This document shows positions 26,786-35,214 of a DNA stretch of 64,000 nt, in pieces. Both the position numbers and the translations under genes were made by a program. Source of the DNA: Sporolactobacillus kofuensis (GTDB taxonomy: Bacteria > Bacillota > Bacilli > Bacillales > Sporolactobacillaceae); NCBI RefSeq assembly GCF_024125425.1, contig NZ_JAMXWN010000014.1:1-64000 (forward strand), given 5' to 3'. The notes under the pieces were generated by a model. That model saw only the letters and a program-made list of their open reading frames with translations. It made no database searches and was not told the origin of the DNA. Within the stretch, counting starts at the first letter, position 1, and every line of letters begins with the position of its first letter.

Positions 26786-27436
26786 ATGAAAACAGTTTAT
26801 ATCGTGCGACATGGAGAAACACTGCTTAATTTATTAAATCGTTCACAAGGATGGGCAGATTCCCCATTGACATCGAAAGGGACACGACAAGCAGAAGAAT
26901 TAGGTGAGAAACTACAAGAGCAAGCGATAACCTTTGATGCTGCATTTTCTAGTGACACGGGTCGAGCGAGACAAACAGCTCGGTTAATTCTTGATCATTC
27001 TGGAAATGAGTCTTTACCAATAAAAGAACTCTTTAATTTACGTGAAGCATCCTTTGGCCTCTTCGAAGGTGCAGACAACGACGTGATGTGGGAAGAAGGT
27101 GGAAAAGCAGCTGGGGAGCTTGGTATGAGTCGGAAATCTTCGATCGATCTGAAAATAAAAGCACTGACCGGCATTAAGAATCTCGATTCGATCGATTATG
27201 CGGAAGACTTTCAAGATTTAAAAAAGCGCATTCTTGCACTTAAAGAAACACTGCTCAATACCAACGCGTCAAACATATTGATCGTTACCCACTCACTCTA
27301 TATCTGCTGTATGCTCTATGTACTTATTTCGGAGGATTTAACCATTGGTAAGGTGCCGAATTGTAGCGTTACCAAGCTTAATGTGAATGAGGGGCACTTC
27401 GAATTAGATTATATTGGTCGCACTGAAGAATTGTAA
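26786..27436 (+). CDS. Histidine phosphatase family protein
   Basis: 216 aa phosphoglycerate-mutase-like phosphatase. The N-terminal YIVRHGETLLNLLNRSQGW holds the phospho-accepting His and the RHG signature. SSDTGRARQTARLIL, LREASFGLFEG and the second His in LIVTHSLYI follow. Members hydrolyse small phosphate esters; the substrate cannot be read from sequence. ATG at 26786 follows GGGAG by four bases. The gene is flanked by its own promoter and a strong terminator. Confidence 0.85.
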   Translation: MKTVYIVRHGETLLNLLNRSQGWADSPLTSKGTRQAEELGEKLQEQAITFDAAFSSDTGRARQTARLILDHSGNESLPIKELFNLREASFGLFEGADNDVMWEEGGKAAGELGMSRKSSIDLKIKALTGIKNLDSIDYAEDFQDLKKRILALKETLLNTNASNILIVTHSLYICCMLYVLISEDLTIGKVPNCSVTKLNVNEGHFELDYIGRTEEL

Positions 27437-27460
27437 TTCGATCGCATAGAACGTGAAAAA

Positions 27461-27506
27461 GACAAAAGCGAAGCAGATCTTTGTTCCGATCTGCTTCGCT
27501 TTTGTC
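27461..27506. terminator. Strong bidirectional terminator
   Basis: A 19-bp perfect stem (27461-27479 with 27488-27506) around an 8-base loop, between the convergent phosphatase and alaT genes. Its T-rich part (GCTTTTGTC) lies inside the stem, with no extended T run after it. Confidence 0.75.
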
Positions 27507-27541
27507 CTATTGATAGACTTTTAATCAAGAGTTGTAAAAAG

Positions 27542-28711
27542 TCAGTTTATTTCTTCCATAAAATGCCTAATACGCTTCATTGCCTCTTGGAGTTGAGCCA
27601 TGGATGTTGCATAGGAACAACGAACATGACCTTCACCGCTTTTTCCAAATGCGTTCCCTGGAACGACTACGACACGCTCAGTATGAAGGAGCCTGGTTGC
27701 AAAAGTTTCTGAATCCATACCGGTAGATTCAATGCTTGGAAAGGTGTAGAATGCCCCTTCAGGCTTATAACAAGTCAGTCCCATCTCATTTAGCGACTGA
27801 ACAATATAGTTTCGGCGTTGGCGATAGCTCTTTCGCATCTCCGTAACATCCCGTCGCCCATTTTTTAACCCTTCAATTGCAGCATGCTGTGCCATTGTTG
27901 ATGCACACATGATCGCATACTGATGAATTTTCAGCATACCTTCCGTGATTTCCTTGGGTGCGCAAACAAAACCTAATCGCCAACCGGTCATTGCCAAATC
28001 CTTAGAAAAGCCGCTCACAAGAATCGTTCGTTCCTGCATGCCTTCAATGGCAGCAAAGCTGGTGTATAGCTCATCATATACGAGTTCTGCATAAATTTCG
28101 TCAGACAGAATAAGAAGATCATGTTTCTTCGCTACTTTGCAAACCTGTTCCATTTCGTCTCTGCTGAGCATCGATCCTGTTGGATTATTTGGCGAGCAAA
28201 TCATGATGGCCTTAGTGCGATCAGTTACTGCATCCTCAAGTTGTTCCGGACGCACTTTAAAATCGTGATCGCGTGACGACTCGACAATAACCGGAACACC
28301 ACCGGCAAGTGTGACAAGTGGTGCATACGAGACAAAACACGGTTCTACAACCAACACCTCATCGCCGGGATCAAGAATCGCGCGCAAGGCAATATCAATT
28401 GCTTCACTAGCGCCGACAGTTACGGTAATCTCAGATTCCGGATCATAAGATACGCAATAGTTTTCATCTATATAGTTCGCAATTTCTTCACGTAGTTCGA
28501 TCAATCCCGCATTTGCAGTGTAAGAAGTAAACCCATCTTTAAGTGAAAGAATGGCTGCCTCACGAACATTCCAGGGCGTAACGAAATCAGGCTCCCCCAC
28601 CCCAAGGGAAATCACATCAGTCATGCCGGCAGTTGCATCGAAAAACTTACGAATTCCGGATGGTTGCAGCTGGCGTACATGTTTTGCAAGATAAGATGTT
28701 TTCAGTTCCAT
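27542..28711 (-). CDS. alaT: Class I/II PLP aminotransferase, probably alanine transaminase
   Basis: 389 aa fold-type I aminotransferase. It shows SLGVGEPDF near the N-terminus, the Asn of SPNNPTGSML, LSDEIYAELVYD, the PLP lysine in VSGFSKDLAMTGWRLGF, and the substrate-carboxylate Arg in GHVRCSYA. It follows an Lrp-family regulator with a one-base stop/start overlap (TAATG), the same arrangement as B. subtilis alaR-alaT (yugG-yugH). On that basis the likely reaction is transamination between alanine and 2-oxoglutarate. A broader PatA-like specificity remains possible. Confidence 0.85.
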   Translation of the reverse strand: MELKTSYLAKHVRQLQPSGIRKFFDATAGMTDVISLGVGEPDFVTPWNVREAAILSLKDGFTSYTANAGLIELREEIANYIDENYCVSYDPESEITVTVGASEAIDIALRAILDPGDEVLVVEPCFVSYAPLVTLAGGVPVIVESSRDHDFKVRPEQLEDAVTDRTKAIMICSPNNPTGSMLSRDEMEQVCKVAKKHDLLILSDEIYAELVYDELYTSFAAIEGMQERTILVSGFSKDLAMTGWRLGFVCAPKEITEGMLKIHQYAIMCASTMAQHAAIEGLKNGRRDVTEMRKSYRQRRNYIVQSLNEMGLTCYKPEGAFYTFPSIESTGMDSETFATRLLHTERVVVVPGNAFGKSGEGHVRCSYATSMAQLQEAMKRIRHFMEEIN

Positions 28712-29211
28712 TATGGTGACACCACAATTCGTTTATCGTGATCATCCGAATCATAGATCGTGCCATCATGTTTGAACTTTTTAAGAACAAAATGAGTCGT
28801 TGTTGAAATGACTCCTTCAATCGTTGACAATTTCTGACTAACAAAATGAGCTACTTCATTAACCGAGTGTCCTTCCACTTGTACGGATAGATCATAAGTA
28901 CCTGACATCAGGTAAACTGATTTTACTTCTCTATGGCGATAAATACGTTCAGCGACGTCGTTAAAGCCCACATCCCGCTTAGGTGTTACTTTAACATCGA
29001 TCATTGCCGTAACCCCTTGATGACCATCAATCTTCGTCCAATCGACTAAGGACACGTAGCGGACAATCACCTTGGTTTCTTCCAACTTTTTAACAATTTG
29101 AGTGATCTGATCAATGCTAAGATCAGTCATTTTTGCCAGATCCTCATTTGTTAAGCGGGCATCTTTCTCTAATATTTCCGCAATCTCAATCTCAGTTGCT
29201 GTTAGCTTCAC
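28711..29211 (-). CDS. alaR: Lrp/AsnC family regulator, AlaR-like
   Basis: 166 aa. An N-terminal helix-turn-helix (about residues 5-45, NEDLAKMTDLSIDQITQIVK) is followed by a RAM/AsnC effector-binding domain (VTAMIDVKVTPKR, VKSVYLMSGTYDLSVQVEG). It probably responds to an amino acid, alanine by analogy with B. subtilis AlaR, and controls the downstream aminotransferase gene. GTG at 29211 is favoured because AGAGGA lies nine bases upstream; the ATG at 29220 directly abuts that site. The ORF overlaps alaT by one base. Confidence 0.85.
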   Translation of the reverse strand: MKLTATEIEIAEILEKDARLTNEDLAKMTDLSIDQITQIVKKLEETKVIVRYVSLVDWTKIDGHQGVTAMIDVKVTPKRDVGFNDVAERIYRHREVKSVYLMSGTYDLSVQVEGHSVNEVAHFVSQKLSTIEGVISTTTHFVLKKFKHDGTIYDSDDHDKRIVVSP

Positions 29212-29461
29212 GTATATCATTCCTCTCTGAACCTTCTTGCGCCAACTACATTACAGACATTATATAACGGTATGCGGTTGTGAACCACAGAATATGTAAA
29301 AATTGTTATAAATCTCGACACATTTATTCACGTTCTTATCTCCATTATTGGTTACATCGGATTGGAAAAATAATTTCAATAACGTATACTTACAATGAAT
29401 AGAATTGATCAATTGTGCGGAATCATGAAATGAATCGTTACCCGCAAATGGGGGCCTTAAA

Positions 29462-30163
29462 ATGAAACTGGTTGTTGTTCGTCACGGCGAAAGTGCATAT
29501 AATAAATCCAATCTTTTTTCCGGATGGGAAGATGTAGCGCTTACCACGAATGGAATTGAAGAAGCAAAACAGGCAGGGAGACGGCTGGGAAAAAAACAGA
29601 TTGAATTTGATTATGCATTTACTTCTGTACTCAAACGTTCGATTAAATCCCTCCAATACATTTTAGATGAAATGCATCAGGAATGGCTTCCGGTTAAGAA
29701 GACGTGGCGACTTAATGAACGGAGTTATGGCGCGCTGCAACGTCTGAATAAAGCAGAAACTGCTAACAAAGAAGGAAAAGCATTGGTGAATCGCTGGCGC
29801 AAAAGCTATGATGCACTTCCTCCTTTGCTCAATTTAGCTGATCCGAGGCATCCGATTCATGACCGCCGTTACAGTAATGTCGATCCAAAATTGTTACCGA
29901 GCGGTGAAAGCTTGAAAACCACGCTCGATCGCGTCCTCCCTTGTTGGGCCGATGAGATTGCACCTTTACTTCTCGGTGGAAAAAATGTGCTCGTCGTCAG
30001 CCACAGAAATACGTTGCGCGCATTAGTTAAATACCTTGAAAATATTTCGGATGAAGACATTGTAAATGTAGATGTACCGACTGGTGCACCTGTTGTCTAT
30101 GAATTTGATAAATCTTTGAACATTCTTTCTAAAGAAGAATTAATTGATGAAGTTAAGATGTAA
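29462..30163 (+). CDS. gpmA: 2,3-bisphosphoglycerate-dependent phosphoglycerate mutase (divergent)
   Basis: 233 aa histidine phosphatase superfamily protein of the GpmA branch. It has VVVRHGESAYNKSNLFSGW with the phosphohistidine, LNERSYGALQRLNKAETA, WRKSYDALPP and SHRNTLRALVKYLE. Some positions differ from the canonical enzyme: ERHYG is ERSYG, WRRSYD is WRKSYD and HGNSLR is HRNTLR. It should interconvert 3- and 2-phosphoglycerate, but these changes near the substrate pocket suggest a paralogue with reduced or altered activity. A GGGGG run precedes the ATG. It is followed after 21 bases by the MATE gene. Confidence 0.82.
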   Translation: MKLVVVRHGESAYNKSNLFSGWEDVALTTNGIEEAKQAGRRLGKKQIEFDYAFTSVLKRSIKSLQYILDEMHQEWLPVKKTWRLNERSYGALQRLNKAETANKEGKALVNRWRKSYDALPPLLNLADPRHPIHDRRYSNVDPKLLPSGESLKTTLDRVLPCWADEIAPLLLGGKNVLVVSHRNTLRALVKYLENISDEDIVNVDVPTGAPVVYEFDKSLNILSKEELIDEVKM

Positions 30164-30184
30164 TCCATATATTCTTATTTACAT

Positions 30185-31558
30185 ATGTTAAGGTTGTGTT
30201 TGTTTGTGAATGCATCACTGCACGCGAAGAGCCGTGAAGTCCTATCACTAGCGATCCCAGCGATGGTGGAGAACTTTTTGCAAACGGTCGTTGGCTTTGT
30301 TGATACATTGTTTGTTGCTCATCTTGGACTCGTTGAAGTCACTGCCGTTGGTGTCGCAAATACCTTACTCGCTGTATATATAGCAGTATTTATGGCGATT
30401 GGTATCGGTACCTCATCGATTATCGCTAAGCAAATTGGTGCCGGTAATACGGCATACGCGCAACATGCAGCGCGGCAGGCCACTTGGATTTCGTTAATTG
30501 CCGGGCTGTTTTTTGGTGTGATTACCTTATGCTTCGCGGAATCCTTGCTCAAATTGATGGGCGCAAGTGGTGATGTTCTGCGTGAAGGCACAACATATTT
30601 TCGTATCGTTGGTATTCCTTCACTTGTGATCTCATTAATGATTAATTTTGGTAATGTACTTCGTGCATCAGGTAATACGGTCTCACCGATGATGGTTAGT
30701 TTCTGGATGAATCTTATTCACATCGGCTTGGATTATCTGCTCATCTTCGGTATTTTTCAGTTTAGCGGATTTGGCGTTGCCGGAGCAGCCACTGCTACCG
30801 TACTTACAAGAACAATTGGAGCAGCAATGCTTTTTCTTGCCATTCGTCGATCATTAATTCGGTTTTCAATTTGGCGAAAAAAAAGTTCTCTTGATACACC
30901 AATTACCAAGAAAATCATTCGATTATCAATTCCGGCCACCGCTGAACGGCTGATCATGCGGTTAGGACAAGTCGTTTATTTAGGTTTAATTGTCACTATG
31001 GGAACTGAAATCTATGCTGCGAATGCGATTGCTGAGAATATCGAAACCTTTGCCTATCTTCCAGGACTCGGTCTTGGGGTTGCTGCAACGATTTTAGTAG
31101 GCAAACAGCTCGGAGCAGAAAAAATCGATGAAGCCTATCAATATGGCCTACTTTCTGCCATCATTTCTGTTGTAATTATGAGCATTGCTGGAGTATTGCT
31201 CTTTTTCTGTACCCCATTCTTAGCCGATTGGTTCACCAATCAGCAAAGTACTGCAAATATGATCACCCTAGCGATGCGCATCGATGCCTTTTTTATGCCG
31301 CCGCTTGCAGTTGGTTTGGTACTCGCTGGTGCTTTACAAGGTGCAGGTGAAACAAAAATACCGATGTACAGTACAGCTATTGGCATGTGGGGTATCCGGG
31401 TAGTGTTTATCTATCTTCTCGGTATTCAGTTTAAAATCGGGATTGCAGGTATTTGGATTGCTCAAGGAATTGATCTCACGGTGAAAGCTGTATTTCTCTA
31501 TTACTTTTATAAGAAACTATTTATTCGGTCTCGATCGCATAGAATTTCGACGAAATAA
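30185..31558 (+). CDS. MATE family multidrug/metabolite efflux transporter
   Basis: 457 aa with about 12 membrane helices in two homologous halves (MVENFLQTVVGFVDTLFVAHLG and the second-half ERLIMRLGQVVYLGLIVTMG). NorM/DinF type, probably a cation:drug antiporter; substrate unknown. The ribosome site before ATG 30185 is poor. A GTG at 30206, giving VNASLHAKSREV, is an alternative start. It lies 21 bases after gpmA and may be cotranscribed with it. Confidence 0.9.
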   Translation: MLRLCLFVNASLHAKSREVLSLAIPAMVENFLQTVVGFVDTLFVAHLGLVEVTAVGVANTLLAVYIAVFMAIGIGTSSIIAKQIGAGNTAYAQHAARQATWISLIAGLFFGVITLCFAESLLKLMGASGDVLREGTTYFRIVGIPSLVISLMINFGNVLRASGNTVSPMMVSFWMNLIHIGLDYLLIFGIFQFSGFGVAGAATATVLTRTIGAAMLFLAIRRSLIRFSIWRKKSSLDTPITKKIIRLSIPATAERLIMRLGQVVYLGLIVTMGTEIYAANAIAENIETFAYLPGLGLGVAATILVGKQLGAEKIDEAYQYGLLSAIISVVIMSIAGVLLFFCTPFLADWFTNQQSTANMITLAMRIDAFFMPPLAVGLVLAGALQGAGETKIPMYSTAIGMWGIRVVFIYLLGIQFKIGIAGIWIAQGIDLTVKAVFLYYFYKKLFIRSRSHRISTK

Positions 31559-31657
31559 ATCTCCCACTATATCCTTTTTTTATGAAATTGTACATTTTGA
31601 AATAAGGCCAAAGTCCCCATTTACAACAAACTCCTGTTATTAGAGACCATCGGTCAC

Positions 31658-31685
31658 TTTACCGAGATTTGGAAAAGTTTATAAT
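31658..31685 (+). promoter_or_regulatory. Candidate promoter for the small coiled-coil protein gene
   Basis: TTTACC (31658-31663) and TATAAT (31680-31685) are 16 bases apart, about 30 bases upstream of the ATG at 31716. Confidence 0.4.
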
Positions 31686-31715
31686 GGAGGCAAATCAACA
31701 ATCGGGGGTGGGTAA

Positions 31716-32003
31716 ATGCAAATTTCTCCATTTCGGACGATCATAACTACCGGACAGGCAATGAAAAATACTTATAATCAATTGGCTGCCTTACAACAAG
31801 AAAAGAAAGCTCAGGAATTTCAAGCGGATCAAGTTCAACTTCGCTCGAGTTCACAGGAAAATCGAGCATCTCTTGTCCATATTGAAGACAAGATATCCGG
31901 GCTAAATCGTCAAATTCAGCAAATTCAATCGTCTGGATCTGCTGGTATTTCTGATTCTCTGACAATCAGTAAAACCGCCTATTCCTTACAAAGAAAGAAC
32001 TAA
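31716..32003 (+). CDS. Small hypothetical coiled-coil protein
   Basis: 95 aa, hydrophilic, Gln-rich, with predicted coiled-coil over about residues 15-75 (NQLAALQQEKKAQEF, ENRASLVHIEDKISGLNRQI). It has no signal peptide and no cysteine. GGGGTGGG lies upstream of the ATG at a workable distance, a possible promoter precedes it and a strong terminator follows, so it is probably expressed. I do not recognise the family. Confidence 0.6.
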   Translation: MQISPFRTIITTGQAMKNTYNQLAALQQEKKAQEFQADQVQLRSSSQENRASLVHIEDKISGLNRQIQQIQSSGSAGISDSLTISKTAYSLQRKN

Positions 32004-32040
32004 AGAAAATCCGAGCGATAATTTCTCTCGGATTTTCTTT
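32002..32040. terminator. Bidirectional terminator overlapping two stop codons
   Basis: AAAGAAAATCCGAG (32002-32015) pairs perfectly with CTCGGATTTTCTTT (32027-32040). The arms run into the stop codons of the small coiled-coil gene and of the convergent acyltransferase gene. Confidence 0.88.
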
Positions 32041-33322
32041 AGTTCTGAGGTAAATAATTGATCATTTCATCGATGAATGTGTCTAACCAGTGTTTATCCT
32101 CGTCCGTACCATGAAAATTAGTACTGAACGTCATCTTTTTACGAAATGTTGTTACTGCTACCTGGAAATAAGGCGCATATTTAATCGATCCTGATATAAA
32201 TACATCTGTAACCTGAAGATCAGTAAATTTCAGTTTTTGATCATCTACAATTCCAATATTTGTCATCCCATTAACAGGAATACTATAAATTTCCGGAAAA
32301 AGCTTCTTAGCTTCGGATAGTGAATGTTTCTCTGTCGCTTCTTCAAGATCCCAGTAGACCCGTAACGGCTCAAGACTTTCTTTCTCTGCATCCATGACGG
32401 ATTTAACACACGAGAGTGCTTCATCAAAGGTTTCTCCAACATGGCTTGGAACAACACAAGTGATGTTTGACGTAAGATTGCAAAGTCCTGCTTGCGACTC
32501 TACTGGCAAATAGGTCCGTAAGTTCACAGGACAGTCAAGAACAATTGGATTTGCATGGAGTACATCGCTTAATGCACAAACATAAGCTGCAAATAATGCG
32601 TCGTTAATGGTTGCACCCTTTTTCTTTGCATAGTTTTTAACCGTTTCAAAACGATCAGCATCAATTTGATGTGTTATAATGAACGGATTCTGCGTGTCTC
32701 CTGTAAGTGGCAAATAGTCCTTTTCAGTTTGCACATACTTTGTTCGTTGTGCACTCTTGATCTCTCGCATTTGCTCATCATTCATCACATCGAAAACTTG
32801 ACGAATACTTCGCGATCCGGGATTTGTTATCAATGGATTATTGATTGGTTGGGTCAAGACTAATCTTGAATAACAATCACTCAGCAGATATAAATAATCT
32901 TTGAATCCACCGCCATCGCAAAGCATATGATTCAGCACGATCGCTAGTGTATCTTGATTTTCAGTTCTTACAACGGTAATCCGAAGTTGGGGGCCTTTTT
33001 TTTCATTTAATTTCACCGTTAATGCTTTTTGGATAGCTGTATCTTTATCTTTATCTTCTTCCCTAACCACTTCAATCATATCTTTACTGGTCCATCCGGC
33101 CTCTTCCCAATATGCCTTGTCAGCTTGCTCCAAATAACGGCATGTAAGAAGCGGGAGTGCAGTTACGGTTTTCTGAACCGCCTCTTCTAACAAATGCTCA
33201 TTTATTGTGGCATCAAATTGGATGACGGCATGCAAATAATGATCATTCTTCATTTTTTCGCCTGAGACAAAATGTTTGATATCCGCACTTTCTGCCGGAT
33301 ATACCTTTTGTTGTATCGTCAT
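32039..33322 (-). CDS. Condensation-domain (HxxxD) acyltransferase-like protein
   Basis: 427 aa stand-alone member of the chloramphenicol-acetyltransferase/NRPS-condensation superfamily. The catalytic HxxxD is kept in VLNHMLCDGGG (His132, Asp136). The first His of the usual HHxxxDG is Asn131. Later parts include NDALFAAYVCAL and DCPVNLRTYLP, typical of alcohol or peptide acyltransferases. Substrate unknown; no NRPS or PKS genes are in the window. GGGAGG lies ten bases before the ATG. A small 4-Cys protein gene lies 38 bases upstream in the same direction. Confidence 0.8.
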   Translation of the reverse strand: MTIQQKVYPAESADIKHFVSGEKMKNDHYLHAVIQFDATINEHLLEEAVQKTVTALPLLTCRYLEQADKAYWEEAGWTSKDMIEVVREEDKDKDTAIQKALTVKLNEKKGPQLRITVVRTENQDTLAIVLNHMLCDGGGFKDYLYLLSDCYSRLVLTQPINNPLITNPGSRSIRQVFDVMNDEQMREIKSAQRTKYVQTEKDYLPLTGDTQNPFIITHQIDADRFETVKNYAKKKGATINDALFAAYVCALSDVLHANPIVLDCPVNLRTYLPVESQAGLCNLTSNITCVVPSHVGETFDEALSCVKSVMDAEKESLEPLRVYWDLEEATEKHSLSEAKKLFPEIYSIPVNGMTNIGIVDDQKLKFTDLQVTDVFISGSIKYAPYFQVAVTTFRKKMTFSTNFHGTDEDKHWLDTFIDEMINYLPQN

Positions 33323-33360
33323 TCTTTTTTAGCCTCCCTTAACCTCACATTAAACTTGAT

Positions 33361-33579
33361 TTATTTCCATTTTCTAAATGCTCTCCGTTCTGCATAGATC
33401 CTACATGAAGAACAAATAAAAATCACTTTGCCCTGATCATTTACATAGTTAGTCATTCCAAATGCATGTCGATGACAAAGGGCGCACTGTTTTCCGAAAA
33501 ACAAAGAATGCAAAGTCTCACGAAACGTTCGGTGGTATTTACTCATTGGTTGATCATTCTCCTTCATGAGCACTTTCAT
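33361..33579 (-). CDS. Small 4-Cys zinc-ribbon-like protein
   Basis: 72 aa, basic, with two CxxC knuckles (CALCH and CSSC) 22 residues apart, consistent with a single zinc site. ATG 33579 lies almost at the predicted transcription start. An internal ATG at 33546 (MSKYHRTFRETL) has AAGGAG 12 bases upstream and may be used instead, giving 61 aa. The ORF precedes the condensation-type acyltransferase gene and is probably cotranscribed with it. Function unknown. Confidence 0.6.
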   Translation of the reverse strand: MKVLMKENDQPMSKYHRTFRETLHSLFFGKQCALCHRHAFGMTNYVNDQGKVIFICSSCRIYAERRAFRKWK

Positions 33580-33587
33580 TTGTTCCT

Positions 33588-33617
33588 ATTATAATGGTAG
33601 TGCGAATCGTCAATCAA
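33588..33617 (-). promoter_or_regulatory. Candidate promoter for the zinc-ribbon/acyltransferase pair
   Basis: On the minus strand TTGATT (33612-33617) and TATAAT (33588-33593) are 18 bases apart, immediately upstream of the small-protein gene. Confidence 0.45.
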
Positions 33618-33654
33618 ATAAAACACATTAATGAAAATCCAATGAATTGCGAAA

Positions 33655-33687
33655 AGCACCAGAATACCCGAAGATATATCTGGTGCT
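33655..33687 (-). terminator. Likely terminator of the liv operon
   Basis: AGCACCAGA (33655-33663) pairs with TCTGGTGCT (33679-33687). On the minus strand a short T run follows. It lies 33 bases after the livF stop. Confidence 0.55.
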
Positions 33688-33719
33688 GTTCATTAGTCAA
33701 CCTTGATTTGGTAATAGAC

Positions 33720-34445
33720 TCAGGCGAGATAAGCTTCGCGCACCTGTTCATTCTTCATCAGTTCATCGCCCTTGCCCTCAAGAACGATTTGACCGGTCTG
33801 AATAACATAACCTCGATCAGCAATTTGAAGTGCTTGGAACGCGTTCTGTTCAACAAGCAAAATCGTCATTCCTTCTTTGTTCATTTCCTTAATAATATCA
33901 AAAATTTGTTCGACAATGATGGGTGCAAGACCCATCGATGGTTCATCGAGCATCAAGAGCTTCGGTTTCATCATTAGTGCGCGCCCAATAGCCAACATCT
34001 GCTGTTCGCCACCACTCATTGTTCCACCTTTTTGATTGAGTCGTTCCTTAAGTCGTGGAAAGTATGTGAATACGCGTTCTAATCGATGTGCAATGACACT
34101 CTTATCTTTTACAGAGAAGGCACCGATTTGCAGATTTTCACGAACAGTAAGTCTTGGAAAAATACGTCTTCCTTCTGGTACTTGAGCGATTCCCAATCCT
34201 GCCGTCTGATGTGCAGGGAATTTAGTAATATCCCGTCCATCAAAAATAATTGAACCTTTCTTAGGGCGTACTTGACCGCTGATTGATTTCAAGGTTGTTG
34301 ATTTTCCGGCACCGTTACTTCCAATCAAAGTAACGATTTCTCCTTGATCAATATACAATTCGATCCCGTTTAAAGCCTGAATTTGACTGTAATAACTGTC
34401 AATCTTATTCACTTCAAGAAAATGTTTTGCTATTGGTTCAGTCAT
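33720..34445 (-). CDS. livF: Branched-chain amino-acid ABC transporter ATPase LivF
   Basis: 241 aa ABC ATPase, one of the two nucleotide-binding subunits of the LIV importer. Walker A is GSNGAGKST, the signature is MSGGEQQMLAIGRALM, Walker B is LLMLDEPSMGLAP, and the switch His lies within a short region after ILLVEQN. The start at 34445 overlaps the livG end by eight bases, with GGGGG upstream. The open frame extends 11 codons further. It is the last gene of livJHMGF. Confidence 0.94.
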   Translation of the reverse strand: MTEPIAKHFLEVNKIDSYYSQIQALNGIELYIDQGEIVTLIGSNGAGKSTTLKSISGQVRPKKGSIIFDGRDITKFPAHQTAGLGIAQVPEGRRIFPRLTVRENLQIGAFSVKDKSVIAHRLERVFTYFPRLKERLNQKGGTMSGGEQQMLAIGRALMMKPKLLMLDEPSMGLAPIIVEQIFDIIKEMNKEGMTILLVEQNAFQALQIADRGYVIQTGQIVLEGKGDELMKNEQVREAYLA

Positions 34446-35214
34446 TAGCAACAGCCCCCTTACCGAGATATGCTTCAATTACTCTGTTGTTTGTTCTAAT
34501 CTCGTCAGGTTTACCCGAAGCGATCAATTCACCATGATCAAGTACATAGATAAAGTCGGATATTTTCATAACCAGCTTCATATCATGTTCAATCAAAATT
34601 ATCGTCACATCAAGTTTAGAGCGAAGATCATAAATAAGATTCGTTAGTTTTTCCGTTTCTTTTGGATTCATACCTGCTGCCGGTTCGTCTAAAAGCAGGA
34701 TCTTCGGCTTTGCTGCCATTGCACGGCCAATTTCTAATCGGCGTTGTGCACCGTAAGCAAGATTTCCTGCATTCTCGTTGACATAATCCTCGAGTCCAAC
34801 ATATTTTAGAATGTCATAAGCTTCAACCCTTGCGGTCTCTTCGATTTTTCGAATGTGCGGCAATTGGAGCAACGTACCGACCCAATGACTTTTTAAATTT
34901 TGATGCATACCCACAAGTACATTTTCGAGAACAGTCATATCGTTAAAGAGACGGATATTCTGAAACGTACGTGTGATTCCAAATTGAGAGACCTGGTGCG
35001 GCTTTAATCCGACAAGCGATTTTCCATTAAGAAGAATATCCCCTGAAGTTGGTTTATACACTGCCGTAATCATATTGAAAAAGGTCGTTTTACCAGCACC
35101 GTTAGGTCCGATAACTGCAGTAATCGAATTCTTTTCTATATTCATCGTGATGTCTGAGGTCGCCGTTAAACCTCCGAATTGTTTTGTAAGATTTTTCACT
35201 TCCAAAATGTTCAC
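34438..35214 (-). CDS. livG: Branched-chain amino-acid ABC transporter ATPase LivG
   Basis: 258 aa ABC ATPase with Walker A GPNGAGKTT, the degenerate family signature LAYGAQRRLEIGRAMA typical of LivG, Walker B ILLLDEPAAGMNP and the His switch in LIEHDMKLV. GTG start at 35214 overlaps the livM stop (GTGA), so translation is coupled. It pairs with LivF on the LivH/LivM membrane subunits. Confidence 0.95.
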   Translation of the reverse strand: MNILEVKNLTKQFGGLTATSDITMNIEKNSITAVIGPNGAGKTTFFNMITAVYKPTSGDILLNGKSLVGLKPHQVSQFGITRTFQNIRLFNDMTVLENVLVGMHQNLKSHWVGTLLQLPHIRKIEETARVEAYDILKYVGLEDYVNENAGNLAYGAQRRLEIGRAMAAKPKILLLDEPAAGMNPKETEKLTNLIYDLRSKLDVTIILIEHDMKLVMKISDFIYVLDHGELIASGKPDEIRTNNRVIEAYLGKGAVAND

